NCBI GenBank assembly: GCA_943371535.1
Contig: CALRVE020000013.1
Location: 1 to 64,000 of the forward strand
Length of the DNA stretch: 64,000 nucleotides
Reading direction: 5' to 3'
From: UBA1930 sp943371535
GTDB taxonomy: Bacteria; Bacteroidota; Bacteroidia; Chitinophagales; Chitinophagaceae
Made by a program: the position numbers and the translations under genes. The first letter of the stretch is position 1, and each line of letters opens with the position of its first letter. The notes below the pieces were generated by a model. That model was not told where the DNA came from. It made no database searches and was given only the letters and a program-made list of their open reading frames with translations. Shown piece by piece: positions 43,020-52,014 of this stretch.

Positions 43020-45086
43020 ATGATCAAAAAAATATTTTTAGTTGTTTGTACACTTGCGTCGTTGAATATTATTGCTCAGCAAAAGTTGATAGATTATAAT
43101 GCAGCTTTTAAAAGTTCAAATATTTATGTGCCCTTACCCAATGTTGTTAAATGGATAGATGATAACAATGTTGTATTGGCTGAAAGAAGTAGCACTGCCA
43201 ATAAAAATATTCAATATGTATTGAATGTTTCAACAGGCATTAAAACTCCAATAAAAGATAGTTTGCAAGCAGTAAAGCTTCAAGAAAAATTAATAGATGG
43301 TGCTGTAAATGCTACAACATCGCCCAATCATGCTATGGTTGCTTTTACAGCAAAAAATAATTTGTATGTAAAGCAATTGAATACTAATGCAATCCAACAA
43401 CTCACTTTTGATGGTAACGATTCTATTTTAAATGGCTATGCTTCATGGGTGTATTATGAAGAAATTTTAGGTAGACAAAGCAGATACAAAGCTTTTTGGT
43501 GGAGTAACGATAGTAAACAAATTGCTTTTATGCGTTTTGATGATAGTGAAGTACCGGTTTATCCTATTTATGTGTCTAATGGTCAGCATGGATATACAGA
43601 AAAAACACGTTATCCAAAAGCAGGGGATAAGAATCCGAAAGTAAAAATTGGAATGATAGAAGTTGCAACAGGAAAAATTACTTGGGCAAATTTTAATGAA
43701 CATGAAGATCAATATTTTGGAATGCCTTATTTCACTCCTAATAATCAATTATGGATTCAATGGATGAATAGAAATCAAAACGAATTAATCATTTATCAAA
43801 TAGATATTTCTACAGGAGCAAAAACTGAAGTGTATAAAGAAACTCAAGCAACTTGGATTGATTTAGATGATACCGATAGACTTGAATTTTTACCCAATGG
43901 TAAACAGTTTATTGTAAAAAGTGATAAAAGTGGATGGTACCAATATTATTTACATGATATTTCAGGTAAACTTATTCATCCTATTACTACTGGCAACTTT
44001 ACAGTAGGTTCTATTGTTCAAATAGCCAATAATAAACTCTATTTTACTGCAAGAAAAGAACATTCAACCCGATGGGATTTTTATTCTATTCAGTTAGATG
44101 GAAAAAACTTACAACGACATTCTTTTGGAAATTTTTCATTTACCAATGTTCAACTTTCTCCAAAACAAAATTATTTTACAGCCAATTATTGTAATTTAAA
44201 TACTCCCAATACATTAGCAGTGATTGATATGAAAGGTAATGTACAACAAACCATTGCTACAGTAAAAGGAGAGGAGTTTGCTTCTTATCAATTGCCTAAA
44301 AAAGAAATGCTTACTGTACAATCTGCCGATGGATTATTTAATTTGCCCATTGTAATTACTTATCCTATCAACTTTAATCCAACAAAAAAATATCCAGTAT
44401 TAATGAATGTATATGGTGGCCCCAATGCAGGAAGAGTATATGATGTTTGGAATACCACGACTACAGATGCTTGGTGGGCTCAAGAAGAATTAATTCAAAT
44501 TAGTGCAGACAATAGAAGTAGTGGACATTTTGGAAAAACGGGCATGAATTACATTCATCGCCAATTAGGCATTTATGAAATAGAAGATTTTATGACCATT
44601 GGTAAATGGATTAAACAACAAATCTGGAGCGATACTTCAAAGCTATGTATTACTGGAGGAAGTTTTGGTGGTTACATGACTTGTATGGCTTTAACCTATG
44701 GTGCAAGTGTGTTTAATTATGGTGTAGCAAATGCATCGGTAACCGATTGGAAATTGTACGATACGCATTATACTGAACGTTTTATGGATACGCCAAAAGA
44801 TAATCCTGAGGGGTACAAAAAAACAAGTGTAATGGAATATGCAAATAACTATAAAGGCTTATTAAGAATTGTACATGGGACCTCTGATGATAATGTGCAT
44901 CAACAAAATAGCTTACAGTTGATAGATAAGTTACAAAATTTGAAAAAGCATTTTGAGTTCATGTTGTACCCAGGTGAAAGGCACAGTATTGGTGGCTTAA
45001 AAGGATTGCATAATAGAACAGCAGCCTATAAATTTTATTATCAAAACTTATTGAATAAACCCATGCCAGAAGATTTTTGGAAATAA
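43020..45086 (+). CDS. dipeptidyl peptidase IV-like serine peptidase (S9B)
   Basis: A 688-residue exported peptidase from the ATG at 43020 (MIKKIFLVVCTLASLNIIAQ signal). The N-terminal eight-bladed propeller (about 40-440) carries the substrate N-terminus binding pair EE in ASWVYYEEILGR. The alpha/beta-hydrolase domain (about 450-688) shows MNVYGGPNAGRV, then the catalytic triad: S548 in GGSFGGYMT, D623 in GTSDDNVHQQNS and H655 in GERHSIGG. It removes X-Pro dipeptides from peptides in the periplasm or outside the cell. Close to usual DPP IV length. Monocistronic, just after the terminator at 42950. Confidence 0.95.
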   Translation: MIKKIFLVVCTLASLNIIAQQKLIDYNAAFKSSNIYVPLPNVVKWIDDNNVVLAERSSTANKNIQYVLNVSTGIKTPIKDSLQAVKLQEKLIDGAVNATTSPNHAMVAFTAKNNLYVKQLNTNAIQQLTFDGNDSILNGYASWVYYEEILGRQSRYKAFWWSNDSKQIAFMRFDDSEVPVYPIYVSNGQHGYTEKTRYPKAGDKNPKVKIGMIEVATGKITWANFNEHEDQYFGMPYFTPNNQLWIQWMNRNQNELIIYQIDISTGAKTEVYKETQATWIDLDDTDRLEFLPNGKQFIVKSDKSGWYQYYLHDISGKLIHPITTGNFTVGSIVQIANNKLYFTARKEHSTRWDFYSIQLDGKNLQRHSFGNFSFTNVQLSPKQNYFTANYCNLNTPNTLAVIDMKGNVQQTIATVKGEEFASYQLPKKEMLTVQSADGLFNLPIVITYPINFNPTKKYPVLMNVYGGPNAGRVYDVWNTTTTDAWWAQEELIQISADNRSSGHFGKTGMNYIHRQLGIYEIEDFMTIGKWIKQQIWSDTSKLCITGGSFGGYMTCMALTYGASVFNYGVANASVTDWKLYDTHYTERFMDTPKDNPEGYKKTSVMEYANNYKGLLRIVHGTSDDNVHQQNSLQLIDKLQNLKKHFEFMLYPGERHSIGGLKGLHNRTAAYKFYYQNLLNKPMPEDFWK

Positions 45087-45224
45087 ACTTTTCATTGATC
45101 AATAATTTCAGTACTAATATATTTTGTATCAAATAATTATTGGAAAAGATTGATACTTTAAGTAATACTTTTCTTACAATACAATTGTGCAGTACTTGGT
45201 TATAGATAAAATCATTTTGAACGA

Positions 45225-45998
45225 TTATTTCCAAAAAACATCGTAGCCAAATCTTATAAGTGTTCCAATTACCACTATCAAGAAAAATATTCTTATAAAC
45301 TGATTGCCTTTATGTATGGCCAATTTTGCACCTACAATGCCACCCAATGCATTGCAAAATGCCATAGGTATAGCAATGCTCCAAATGATGGAACCATTGA
45401 TTAAAAAGAATACAATAGAGCCAAAATTGGTGGCAAGGTTTACCATCTTGGCATTGGCAGAAGCATGTAAAAAATCGAATCCCATTACAGTAATAAATGC
45501 CATGACTAAAAAACTGCCTGCACCCGGACCAATAAAACCATCATAAAAGCCAATGGCTATAGCAATTAAAATGGCGTAAGTGAATTGTTTTTGTTGAGTG
45601 TGATTTTTGCTGGTATGTGCACCAAAATTTTTCTTGGTATAGGTATAAATAGCTACTGCACATAACACAATGAGTAAAATGGGTTTCATGAAATCGTTAT
45701 GCACTGTAGAAAGTAAATATGAGCCTGAAAAGGAAAAACAAAATGCTAAGATCATCATGACGGAAAGCAGCTTCCAATTCATGTCAACCTTTTTTAAATA
45801 TTGTTTAGCTGCAAAAAAAGTTCCACTAAAAGCAGGGATTTTTAATGAACCAATTACTGTTGCAACAGGTAGTTGAGGTAATAAAATTAGTCCCACAGGT
45901 GTTTGTATCAAACCACCACCGCCTACAATAGCATCTACAAAGCCTGCTATAAACGCAGCTATACAAAGCAATAGGATGGTGGTCAATTCAATTTCCAT
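45225..45998 (-). CDS. TSUP (TauE/SafE) family membrane transporter
   Basis: A 257-residue permease with about eight helices and the family's duplicated Gly/Pro pattern (FVDAIVGGGGLIQTPVGLIL in the first half, GFYDGFIGPGAGSFLVMAF in the second). TSUP proteins export sulfite, sulfoacetate or other organic anions, or take up sulfur compounds; the substrate cannot be read here. Last gene of a five-gene minus-strand run, 2 bases after the EamA gene. Confidence 0.92.
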   Translation of the reverse strand: MEIELTTILLLCIAAFIAGFVDAIVGGGGLIQTPVGLILLPQLPVATVIGSLKIPAFSGTFFAAKQYLKKVDMNWKLLSVMMILAFCFSFSGSYLLSTVHNDFMKPILLIVLCAVAIYTYTKKNFGAHTSKNHTQQKQFTYAILIAIAIGFYDGFIGPGAGSFLVMAFITVMGFDFLHASANAKMVNLATNFGSIVFFLINGSIIWSIAIPMAFCNALGGIVGAKLAIHKGNQFIRIFFLIVVIGTLIRFGYDVFWK

Positions 45999-46000
45999 AC

Positions 46001-46930
46001 TTAGTTAGTTGTTGTTTGCGTTGATTTAGAGAAAACTAGATTGGCTACAATCAGCCCTGCAATAATTAATCCTCCACTGATTAAGTGAACCTTGGTTAAT
46101 TGTTCATTTAAAAACAACACAGCTTCAATAGTGCTGAATATGGGAATTAAATTGGTGAATAAAGCCGTTTTTGCAGCTCCTAAATGTTTAATAGCTGCAT
46201 TCCAACATAAAAATGATAGTACCGAATTGCCTAATGCCAAATAAGCAAAAGTGTACACCAAATTCATATTCCATTGTATTGGTGTTGTATTGCTTTTTTC
46301 AATTAGAAAGAAAGGGAAAATAATAATAGTGCCCACCAAAAATGTAACCATTAAAAAACTGAGTGCCGAAATGTTCATTGGTTTTTTACGTACCAAAATA
46401 TTGTACACAGCAAATGCAGTTGCACTGATAAGCATGAGTACATCGCCTTTTTCAAAATGAAATTTACTCAACCGTTCAATACTGCCTTGTGATAGTAAAA
46501 CCAAAATGCCAGCAAAGCAAATAGCCATACCAGCTAACCTGTATGAAGAAATGATTTCTTTTAAAAATATGGATGCAAGTATTGTAGCAATTATGGGTGC
46601 TCCTGTTGTACCAATTAAAGCCAAATTAATGGCATTGGTATAATGACCTGCTATATAAATAAATGTATTGAACAATGTAACACCTGTAAATGCTGCAAAA
46701 AACAAATAGGTTTTGTGTTGCAGTAAAATAGGTAAGTCTTTTTTAAATGCTTTATAAGCAAACGGAACAATACAAATACTTGCCAATAACCATCTATAAA
46801 AAGCTACTGCAATGGGTGGCACTTGTTGAATAATACCTCTTGCCACCACATAATTTCCACTCCAAACTATTACAGCAGTTAGGGCCAATAATATACCTAT
46901 ATAAGTTTTGTTAGTAGAAATTGCTGTCAT
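46001..46930 (-). CDS. EamA / DMT-family transporter
   Basis: A 309-residue inner-membrane protein with ten predicted helices in two EamA repeats. First repeat: LLALTAVIVWSGNYVVARG, VAFYRWLLASICI; second: GDVLMLISATAFAVYNILVR, LVYTFAYLALGNSVLSFLCWNAAIKHLGA. Members export amino acids or metabolites or are uncharacterised. Gaps to its neighbours are 2 bases (TauE) and 15 bases (radical SAM), so it is co-transcribed with both. Confidence 0.93.
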   Translation of the reverse strand: MTAISTNKTYIGILLALTAVIVWSGNYVVARGIIQQVPPIAVAFYRWLLASICIVPFAYKAFKKDLPILLQHKTYLFFAAFTGVTLFNTFIYIAGHYTNAINLALIGTTGAPIIATILASIFLKEIISSYRLAGMAICFAGILVLLSQGSIERLSKFHFEKGDVLMLISATAFAVYNILVRKKPMNISALSFLMVTFLVGTIIIFPFFLIEKSNTTPIQWNMNLVYTFAYLALGNSVLSFLCWNAAIKHLGAAKTALFTNLIPIFSTIEAVLFLNEQLTKVHLISGGLIIAGLIVANLVFSKSTQTTTN

Positions 46931-46945
46931 TCAGTTTTATACAAT

Positions 46946-48241
46946 TTAATGAGCAAAGTCTAATTCAAAATTACCTTTCATCCGTTCGATAGGTGGGTTG
47001 AAATAACCAAATTTTACAGTAGGAAATTCTTCATGTATTAAATCCATCATCTGTTTTACGCCCATCATTTCTCCAGTTTCACCCACGCCAATTAATCCTA
47101 AATACCAATCGGGATCAATGTTAAAATTTCGCCATTGAATCATTTTTAAATCGGTATCAATAATAAGTTTTCTTAGGGCTTCATATTCTTCCACACTATC
47201 AGTCATGCCAGGGAAAACAAAATAGTTAATACTACTCCAACCACCACAATCTCTAGCTACTTTCAAGCTTTCTACAATATCTTCAAACGTATAGTTGTTA
47301 GGGCGATAATATTTGGTGTAAATATCTTTTCTAGCACTATTGGTACTTACTCTAATACTGTTTAAACCTGCATCAAATAAGGCTTTCACTGCATCTGGTT
47401 TAGAACCATTGCTATTAATATTAATGCTGCCTTTAGGCGTATGTTTTCTAATTTCAATGATGACTTCTCTAATGGTTTCCCACATTAGTAAAGGTTCACC
47501 TTCACAACCCTGACCAAAACTAATAATCGGGTAGGGAGCATTCATTAAATGTGGTACAGTAAATTCTACAATTTCTTCTGCTGTGGGTTTAAAAGTTAAT
47601 CGATCTTGTGGCGAAGTAATTTCTTCTTCTTGTGGTTGAAATGAAACACAACCAATACAATTGGCATTACAAGCAGGTGATGCAGGTACAGGACATTCCC
47701 AACGGCTCATGGCAAAGTTTCTTGCAGCTGGGCAATTGTAGGTCATGCAGCAATTTTCCATTAAATGTTTTACCAATCTATTGTGAGGGTAAGTTTCTAA
47801 TAATTGTTCAGTTCCTGTTGCAATGATTGCATCATTATATCCAGCACATTCCTGACGGATGTCGGCTTCTATTCTTACCCCTGTTACGTAAGTTTTATTG
47901 TTGTACCAACCTGCCGCTGTGTAACAAAATAAAGGTAATGTTGGAGCTTCGGGCAAAGCCTCATAAGCTGCTAAAAACAAACCAGTATGTGCAGGAGGAA
48001 TAAATGCAGCAACAGCCCATCCTTTTTCACATAAACGCATTTCACCCGTTTGTACATCAATGCCAATGCCTCTACGGCCAGGAAGTTCATATAAATTTCC
48101 TCCATCGGGCAATTCGATCCAGTTTTCTAAAGGTACTTCAAAAGCATCCCAGCCAGCTCTGCCCACCACATACATTGAAGTATCTTCAAAAATATTTCCA
48201 TTGCCATCTGAGTACAATAAGTAAGGAGAATGTTTGAGCAT
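46946..48241 (-). CDS. radical SAM protein of unknown function
   Basis: A 431-residue radical SAM enzyme. The SAM cluster is CNANCIGC (C191, C195, C198; Cx3Cx2C). The N-terminal domain (1-160) is not part of the barrel and resembles no fold I know; a Cys-rich stretch (C164, C165, C170, C183) just before the cluster could bind a second Fe-S centre. The barrel follows with ISFGQGCEGEPLLMWETIREVI (GGE-like motif), INSNGSKPDAVKALFDAGLNSIRVSTNSARKD and INYFVFPGMTDS. C-terminal residues after 340 may be a small substrate domain. It lies between EamA (15 bases) and a small membrane protein (53 bases). Substrate unknown. Confidence 0.9.
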   Translation of the reverse strand: MLKHSPYLLYSDGNGNIFEDTSMYVVGRAGWDAFEVPLENWIELPDGGNLYELPGRRGIGIDVQTGEMRLCEKGWAVAAFIPPAHTGLFLAAYEALPEAPTLPLFCYTAAGWYNNKTYVTGVRIEADIRQECAGYNDAIIATGTEQLLETYPHNRLVKHLMENCCMTYNCPAARNFAMSRWECPVPASPACNANCIGCVSFQPQEEEITSPQDRLTFKPTAEEIVEFTVPHLMNAPYPIISFGQGCEGEPLLMWETIREVIIEIRKHTPKGSININSNGSKPDAVKALFDAGLNSIRVSTNSARKDIYTKYYRPNNYTFEDIVESLKVARDCGGWSSINYFVFPGMTDSVEEYEALRKLIIDTDLKMIQWRNFNIDPDWYLGLIGVGETGEMMGVKQMMDLIHEEFPTVKFGYFNPPIERMKGNFELDFAH

Positions 48242-48294
48242 AAATGTTTATTAAAGGGTTGCTGCTTTAAAATTGAATGGTTCAATTGAGTAAT

Positions 48295-48837
48295 TTACAC
48301 TTGAACCAAGTTCAAATTTGTTTGGCAAAAGTCGTTAAATTCTGCTTCTTGTGGTGCACTAATTTCAGAGAGAATATGTACTTGTAACAACTTGTTGTTG
48401 TTGAAATCGAGTGTAAGTAAGCCATCTTTAAGTACTACATTCTGAAAGTCTTGCCAGGCATAGTTTTGAGCAAATGGTGGTGAAACTGAAACCCTATCTT
48501 TTTCAAAAACAATTGTCCGTTTTTGAATGGCTTGTTTAGATAAGAAAATCAATACCAGTAAAACGATGGCAATCCACCAATAGTTTAATTGAAACCATCC
48601 TATACAAACAATTGCCATTCCAACAGTATTTACTAGCTCAGCTTTCTTTTTGTATAAAAAACTTGCCAATGCTGCAATAATGGCTACTGTACCTGTAATA
48701 AATGCCCATTTAGTTGCTGCTAATTGCATGGCAAAGAAAAAAAAGATACCACCATTTGCAGCCAATAAAATATTGGCTAATAAATGTATTTGCTTTACCC
48801 TGTTATTGGTTAATGTAAACTGAAAAGTGTTTTGCAT
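48295..48837 (-). CDS. small membrane protein with C-terminal PH-like domain
   Basis: A 180-residue protein of unknown family. Four helices in two pairs (about 17-42 and 47-60; 65-82 and 85-105) are followed by a 70-residue beta-rich domain (IVFEKDRVSVSPPFAQNYAWQDFQNVVLKDGLLTLDF) that looks like the bacterial PH-type domain found behind membrane helices. In the run between the agmatinase-family gene (27 bases) and the radical SAM gene (53 bases). Confidence 0.65.
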   Translation of the reverse strand: MQNTFQFTLTNNRVKQIHLLANILLAANGGIFFFFAMQLAATKWAFITGTVAIIAALASFLYKKKAELVNTVGMAIVCIGWFQLNYWWIAIVLLVLIFLSKQAIQKRTIVFEKDRVSVSPPFAQNYAWQDFQNVVLKDGLLTLDFNNNKLLQVHILSEISAPQEAEFNDFCQTNLNLVQV

Positions 48838-48864
48838 ATTGGTTGTACACTGATTGATGTGCTG

Positions 48865-49902
48865 CTAATTTTTTAAAATTAAATTACACATACGCCATAG
48901 AATTCTTGCTGCAACATTGCTATCCCAATCATGTTCACCAATTCCACTTTCTACTAAGTCGAAGCCAATAATTTGTCGGCCAGATAAACGTAGTTTTTTA
49001 AATAGATATAATATTTGATCTACTTCAAACCCACCTGGAACAGGTGTGCCAGTATTGGGGCAAAGTTTAGGGTCTAAGCCATCTACATCAAAACTAATGT
49101 ACACTTGTTGTGGTAAATATTCAATAATTTGATCGGTAATTTCTTTCCAAGTAATTCCTTCATACATTTTCTCTTTAATCGTTTTGTCTGTATAAGTATA
49201 TACACGATCTCCGGTACTTAAAATATAATCGTATTCTTCTTGGCAATAGTCTCTAACACCAATTTGCATAAGTCTTGTAACAGCAGGTATTTCTTCTAGT
49301 ACATTGTACATGACACTTGCATGGCTGTAGTTAAAGTCTTCGTATTTTTTTCTCAAATCGGCATGGGCATCAATTTGTAAAATTCCAAAGTTGGAATATT
49401 TTTCCGCCAATGCTTTAATATAACCAAACGGAGTGCTATGATCTCCACCAATTAAACCAACTAATTTATTGTTTTGCAAAAGTTGTTTTGTTTTTTCATA
49501 TACCCAATTATTTAAAAATTTACCGCCCTCGTTAATTTCTTTTAATCCGTTACACATAAACTTATTATTTTCTAAAATTTCACCTTTAGAAATATAATCT
49601 ATATACAATTCGGCTTCTTTGCGTAAGTAATCACTCTTCATTAAGATTTTTCTGTCTATAGGGTACATGTATATACCCTTTTTCCAAGCTTCATTACATT
49701 CAGCATCAAATAAGTCTACTTGTAAAGCAGCGTTGAAAATATGTTCAGCAGCCCTTGCTGTACCTGCATTGTAGCTAACAGTAACTTCCCATGGAACGGG
49801 AAATAATACTAAGCTTGCATCTTCTTCAGAAAAAGGTAGTCCAAAAATATTGTTATTCGGATTACTGACTTTATTGGGATTAAACAGAGATAAATCGGCC
49901 AT
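48865..49902 (-). CDS. agmatinase/arginase family ureohydrolase
   Basis: A 345-residue manganese ureohydrolase. The metal-binding motifs are all present: GGDHSTPFGYIKAL, LQIDAHADLRKKYEDFNYSHAS, and SFDVDGLDPKLCPNTGTPVPGGF. Family members split agmatine, arginine, guanidinobutyrate or formiminoglutamate. It is longer than typical agmatinase (about 300) because of an N-terminal 40-residue extension and an insertion in the loop around VYEKTKQLLQNN, a pattern seen in Bacteroidota. First gene of the five-gene run. Substrate not settled by sequence. Confidence 0.92.
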   Translation of the reverse strand: MADLSLFNPNKVSNPNNNIFGLPFSEEDASLVLFPVPWEVTVSYNAGTARAAEHIFNAALQVDLFDAECNEAWKKGIYMYPIDRKILMKSDYLRKEAELYIDYISKGEILENNKFMCNGLKEINEGGKFLNNWVYEKTKQLLQNNKLVGLIGGDHSTPFGYIKALAEKYSNFGILQIDAHADLRKKYEDFNYSHASVMYNVLEEIPAVTRLMQIGVRDYCQEEYDYILSTGDRVYTYTDKTIKEKMYEGITWKEITDQIIEYLPQQVYISFDVDGLDPKLCPNTGTPVPGGFEVDQILYLFKKLRLSGRQIIGFDLVESGIGEHDWDSNVAARILWRMCNLILKN

Positions 49903-50064
49903 AATTTTTGAAATTAATTCGGTTCAAATGCGTTGGAGCATTAAAGCACCGCAAGTTACAGCCAAACATTAATTTCTGCAATAATTTTAATGGAATGGGG
50001 AATTTATGTGAAAGGTTTAACCATAGGGCAAAGGAGCAAGGGAGATGCAGCTTTCGGCATGAAA

Positions 50065-50163
50065 GTTTAACCACAGAAGGTAAGGAGGATTTTAACAGAG
50101 TTCAAAGAAAGTTTATCTCTTAAAGATTTTATTTCTGCGTTATCTGCGTTTTCTGCGAGAAAT
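50065..50163 (-). repeat. TTAACCACAGA...TTCTGCGTTATCTGCG period repeats
   Basis: TTAACCACAGAAGGTAAGGA at 50068 and TTTCTGCGTTATCTGCGTTT at 50131 (period about 8: TCTGCGTTA, TCTGCGTTT, TCTGCGAGA) fill the gap between the agmatinase start and the 50180 stop. These belong to the same widespread class of period repeats as those near the GxxExxY gene and in the nuo junctions. Confidence 0.75.
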
Positions 50164-50179
50164 ATTTTAAAGAAGAATT

Positions 50180-50563
50180 TTATTTAAACTCATAATAAGG
50201 CACATCATCATGACTAACAACTTCTTTTTGTTGCCAGTAAGCCATAGTTACAACGCTGCCTTCTTTAGTTTTTAAGGTTCTTCCATAAATGGCATTGATG
50301 GTATTAAATGTATAGTCGGTTACACCAACTGTAAAAGTGGTACTAACAGGTGGGGGTGGAGAAGGTACAGTTTCTTCGCCTTCTTTGGGTGCAGGTGCTG
50401 GTGCAGCTTTTGGTGCTGGCGATGGCACTGCAATGACAGTAAATCCATTGAACTCGAGTAATTGTTTTAAAAACTCCACTCTTTCGGGTTGAACATTTTT
50501 TTCTACAATGCCACACTTGATTCCATCGAGTTCTTCAAATTCATGATTCTTATTAATGGCCAT
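50180..50563 (-). CDS. hypothetical Pro/Ala-linker protein downstream of nuoN
   Basis: A 127-residue soluble protein. Residues 1-48 form a small alpha/beta unit (MAINKNHEFEELDGIKCGIV, VEFLKQLLEFNGFTVIAVP), 49-74 a Pro/Ala/Glu linker (PSPAPKAAPAPAPKEGEE), and 75-127 a beta-rich unit (TFTVGVTDYTFNTINAIYGRTLKTKEGSVV). I recognise the type from other Chitinophagaceae but no function is known. It follows nuoN by 42 bases on the same strand, with an unusually strong Shine-Dalgarno sequence (AGGAGG, 6-base spacing) and a perfect 10-base inverted repeat just upstream. Confidence 0.75.
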   Translation of the reverse strand: MAINKNHEFEELDGIKCGIVEKNVQPERVEFLKQLLEFNGFTVIAVPSPAPKAAPAPAPKEGEETVPSPPPPVSTTFTVGVTDYTFNTINAIYGRTLKTKEGSVVTMAYWQQKEVVSHDDVPYYEFK

Positions 50564-50569
50564 TTTATT

Positions 50570-50575
50570 CCTCCT
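50570..50575 (-). promoter_or_regulatory. unusually strong Shine-Dalgarno sequence
   Basis: AGGAGG on the minus strand, 6 bases before ATG 50563. It is the full anti-16S complement, rare in Bacteroidota where most starts in this window have no recognisable SD. Confidence 0.8.
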
Positions 50576-50579
50576 AAAT

Positions 50580-50600
50580 GGTTTTCAAAGTTTGAAAACC
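50580..50600. promoter_or_regulatory. perfect 21-base inverted repeat downstream of nuoN
   Basis: Arms GGTTTTCAAA and TTTGAAAACC around one central G, between the nuoN stop (50606) and the SD of the next gene. No T-run follows on either strand, so it is more like an operator, a processing site or an attenuator than a terminator. Confidence 0.6.
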
Positions 50601-50605
50601 TTGTT

Positions 50606-52003
50606 TTAACTTAATGAATAAATGTAGTCGTAAATCCAACTCATCATACCAATCAAAACAATACCAGCACCACAGATGTATAAACCTAATTTAACAGATG
50701 GTTGCAGTTGAATGCTACTAATTGGATGTTCATTTTTATCGATAAATACAGATCTAATAACACGTAAATAATAGTATAAAGAAACAATCATGTTTAATGC
50801 AGCAACAATAATAAACCAATAGGCTCCTTTAGATGCACCTGCAGTAATTAAAAATAGTTTTCCAAAAAAACCTGACGTAGGAGGTATGCCAGCCAATGAG
50901 AACAAGCCTAAAGCCAATATCCAACTTAAAAATGGATTGGTTTTGTATAAGCCTTTATAATCATCAATGGTTTCTTTTCCTGTATGTTCGGCAATAACCG
51001 ATGCCACTCCAAATGCTGCTAAATTTGAAAATGCATAAATAAGTAAAAAGTACATCACTGCTGTAGAACCAGCCACATCATTACTACTCATACCTACTAA
51101 AATAAATCCTACTTGGGCGATGGATGAAAATGCTAAAAATCGTTTAATATTTTGCTGGCGAAGTGCAAATAAATTACCTATAACCATGGTAGCCACAGCA
51201 GTCACTACTATTAAATGATACCATACTTCTTGTAATGGCTGAAATACTTTATATAGAACGGTAATGAAGATAAATGCTATGGCAGATTTTGAAATCACCG
51301 ATAAAAAAGAAGTTACTGCAATGGGCGAACCTTCGTATACGTCGGCTGTCCATAAATGAAATGGCACAATCGATAATTTAAATGCAAATGAAGAAAATAA
51401 AAATATAAATGCCATTATTTGTAAAGGTGAACCATTGAGTTGTGTGCTAATTTCTGTGAAGTTGATGCTGCCGGTCGTACCATAAATGAATGAAATGCCA
51501 AACAACAATAATCCTGATGAAAATGCAGAAGATAAAATCATTTTCATGGCACCTTCGGAGGATTGTTTTTTATCTAAATCGAAATTGGCCATTGCTGCAA
51601 CAGGTATAGATGCCAATTCTAAACCTAAGAAAAATATCAATAAATTATTACTTGAAATAAGGAAGAACATGCCCAATAATGCCGATAGTAGTAATATGAA
51701 AAATTCGGGTAAATGTTCAGTTTTCTTTAACCAATCACTGCATAATAAAGCAATTAAATAAACGCCAATACTTAAAATACTTTTTTGAAACTGAATGATT
51801 GGTGAAGTATAAAACATATCGCCAAATAAATTGCCTGTGCTATTGCCAATAAAACCAATGAGTATGTTGATGAGTAATATTACCTGAACAATGTTTAGCA
51901 ACAATTCATTTTTTATACCCTTGCCTAACTTAATAAACAATAGCAGGAAGATGATGGCAGTAACCAACAGTTCACTTTTCATTAATGTAAGAAACTCGTT
52001 CAT
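50606..52003 (-). CDS. nuoN: NADH-quinone oxidoreductase subunit N
   Basis: A 465-residue antiporter-like subunit of complex I with about 14 helices. It carries the conserved Lys/Glu of the proton channel: LGLELASIPVAAMANFD (Glu), AFKLSIVPFHLWTADVYEGSPIAVTSFLSVISKSA (Lys and helix break) and NIKRFLAFSSIAQVGFILVG. Final gene of the nuo cluster, 11 bases after nuoM's stop. The 50180 gene downstream may be in the same transcript. Confidence 0.96.
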   Translation of the reverse strand: MNEFLTLMKSELLVTAIIFLLLFIKLGKGIKNELLLNIVQVILLINILIGFIGNSTGNLFGDMFYTSPIIQFQKSILSIGVYLIALLCSDWLKKTEHLPEFFILLLSALLGMFFLISSNNLLIFFLGLELASIPVAAMANFDLDKKQSSEGAMKMILSSAFSSGLLLFGISFIYGTTGSINFTEISTQLNGSPLQIMAFIFLFSSFAFKLSIVPFHLWTADVYEGSPIAVTSFLSVISKSAIAFIFITVLYKVFQPLQEVWYHLIVVTAVATMVIGNLFALRQQNIKRFLAFSSIAQVGFILVGMSSNDVAGSTAVMYFLLIYAFSNLAAFGVASVIAEHTGKETIDDYKGLYKTNPFLSWILALGLFSLAGIPPTSGFFGKLFLITAGASKGAYWFIIVAALNMIVSLYYYLRVIRSVFIDKNEHPISSIQLQPSVKLGLYICGAGIVLIGMMSWIYDYIYSLS

Positions 52004-52014
52004 ACTTTCTTATT

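Noticed and set aside
49908..50123. A 71-codon plus-strand frame in the agmatinase upstream gap
   Set aside because: It spans period-repeat DNA and has no start signal or conserved pattern.
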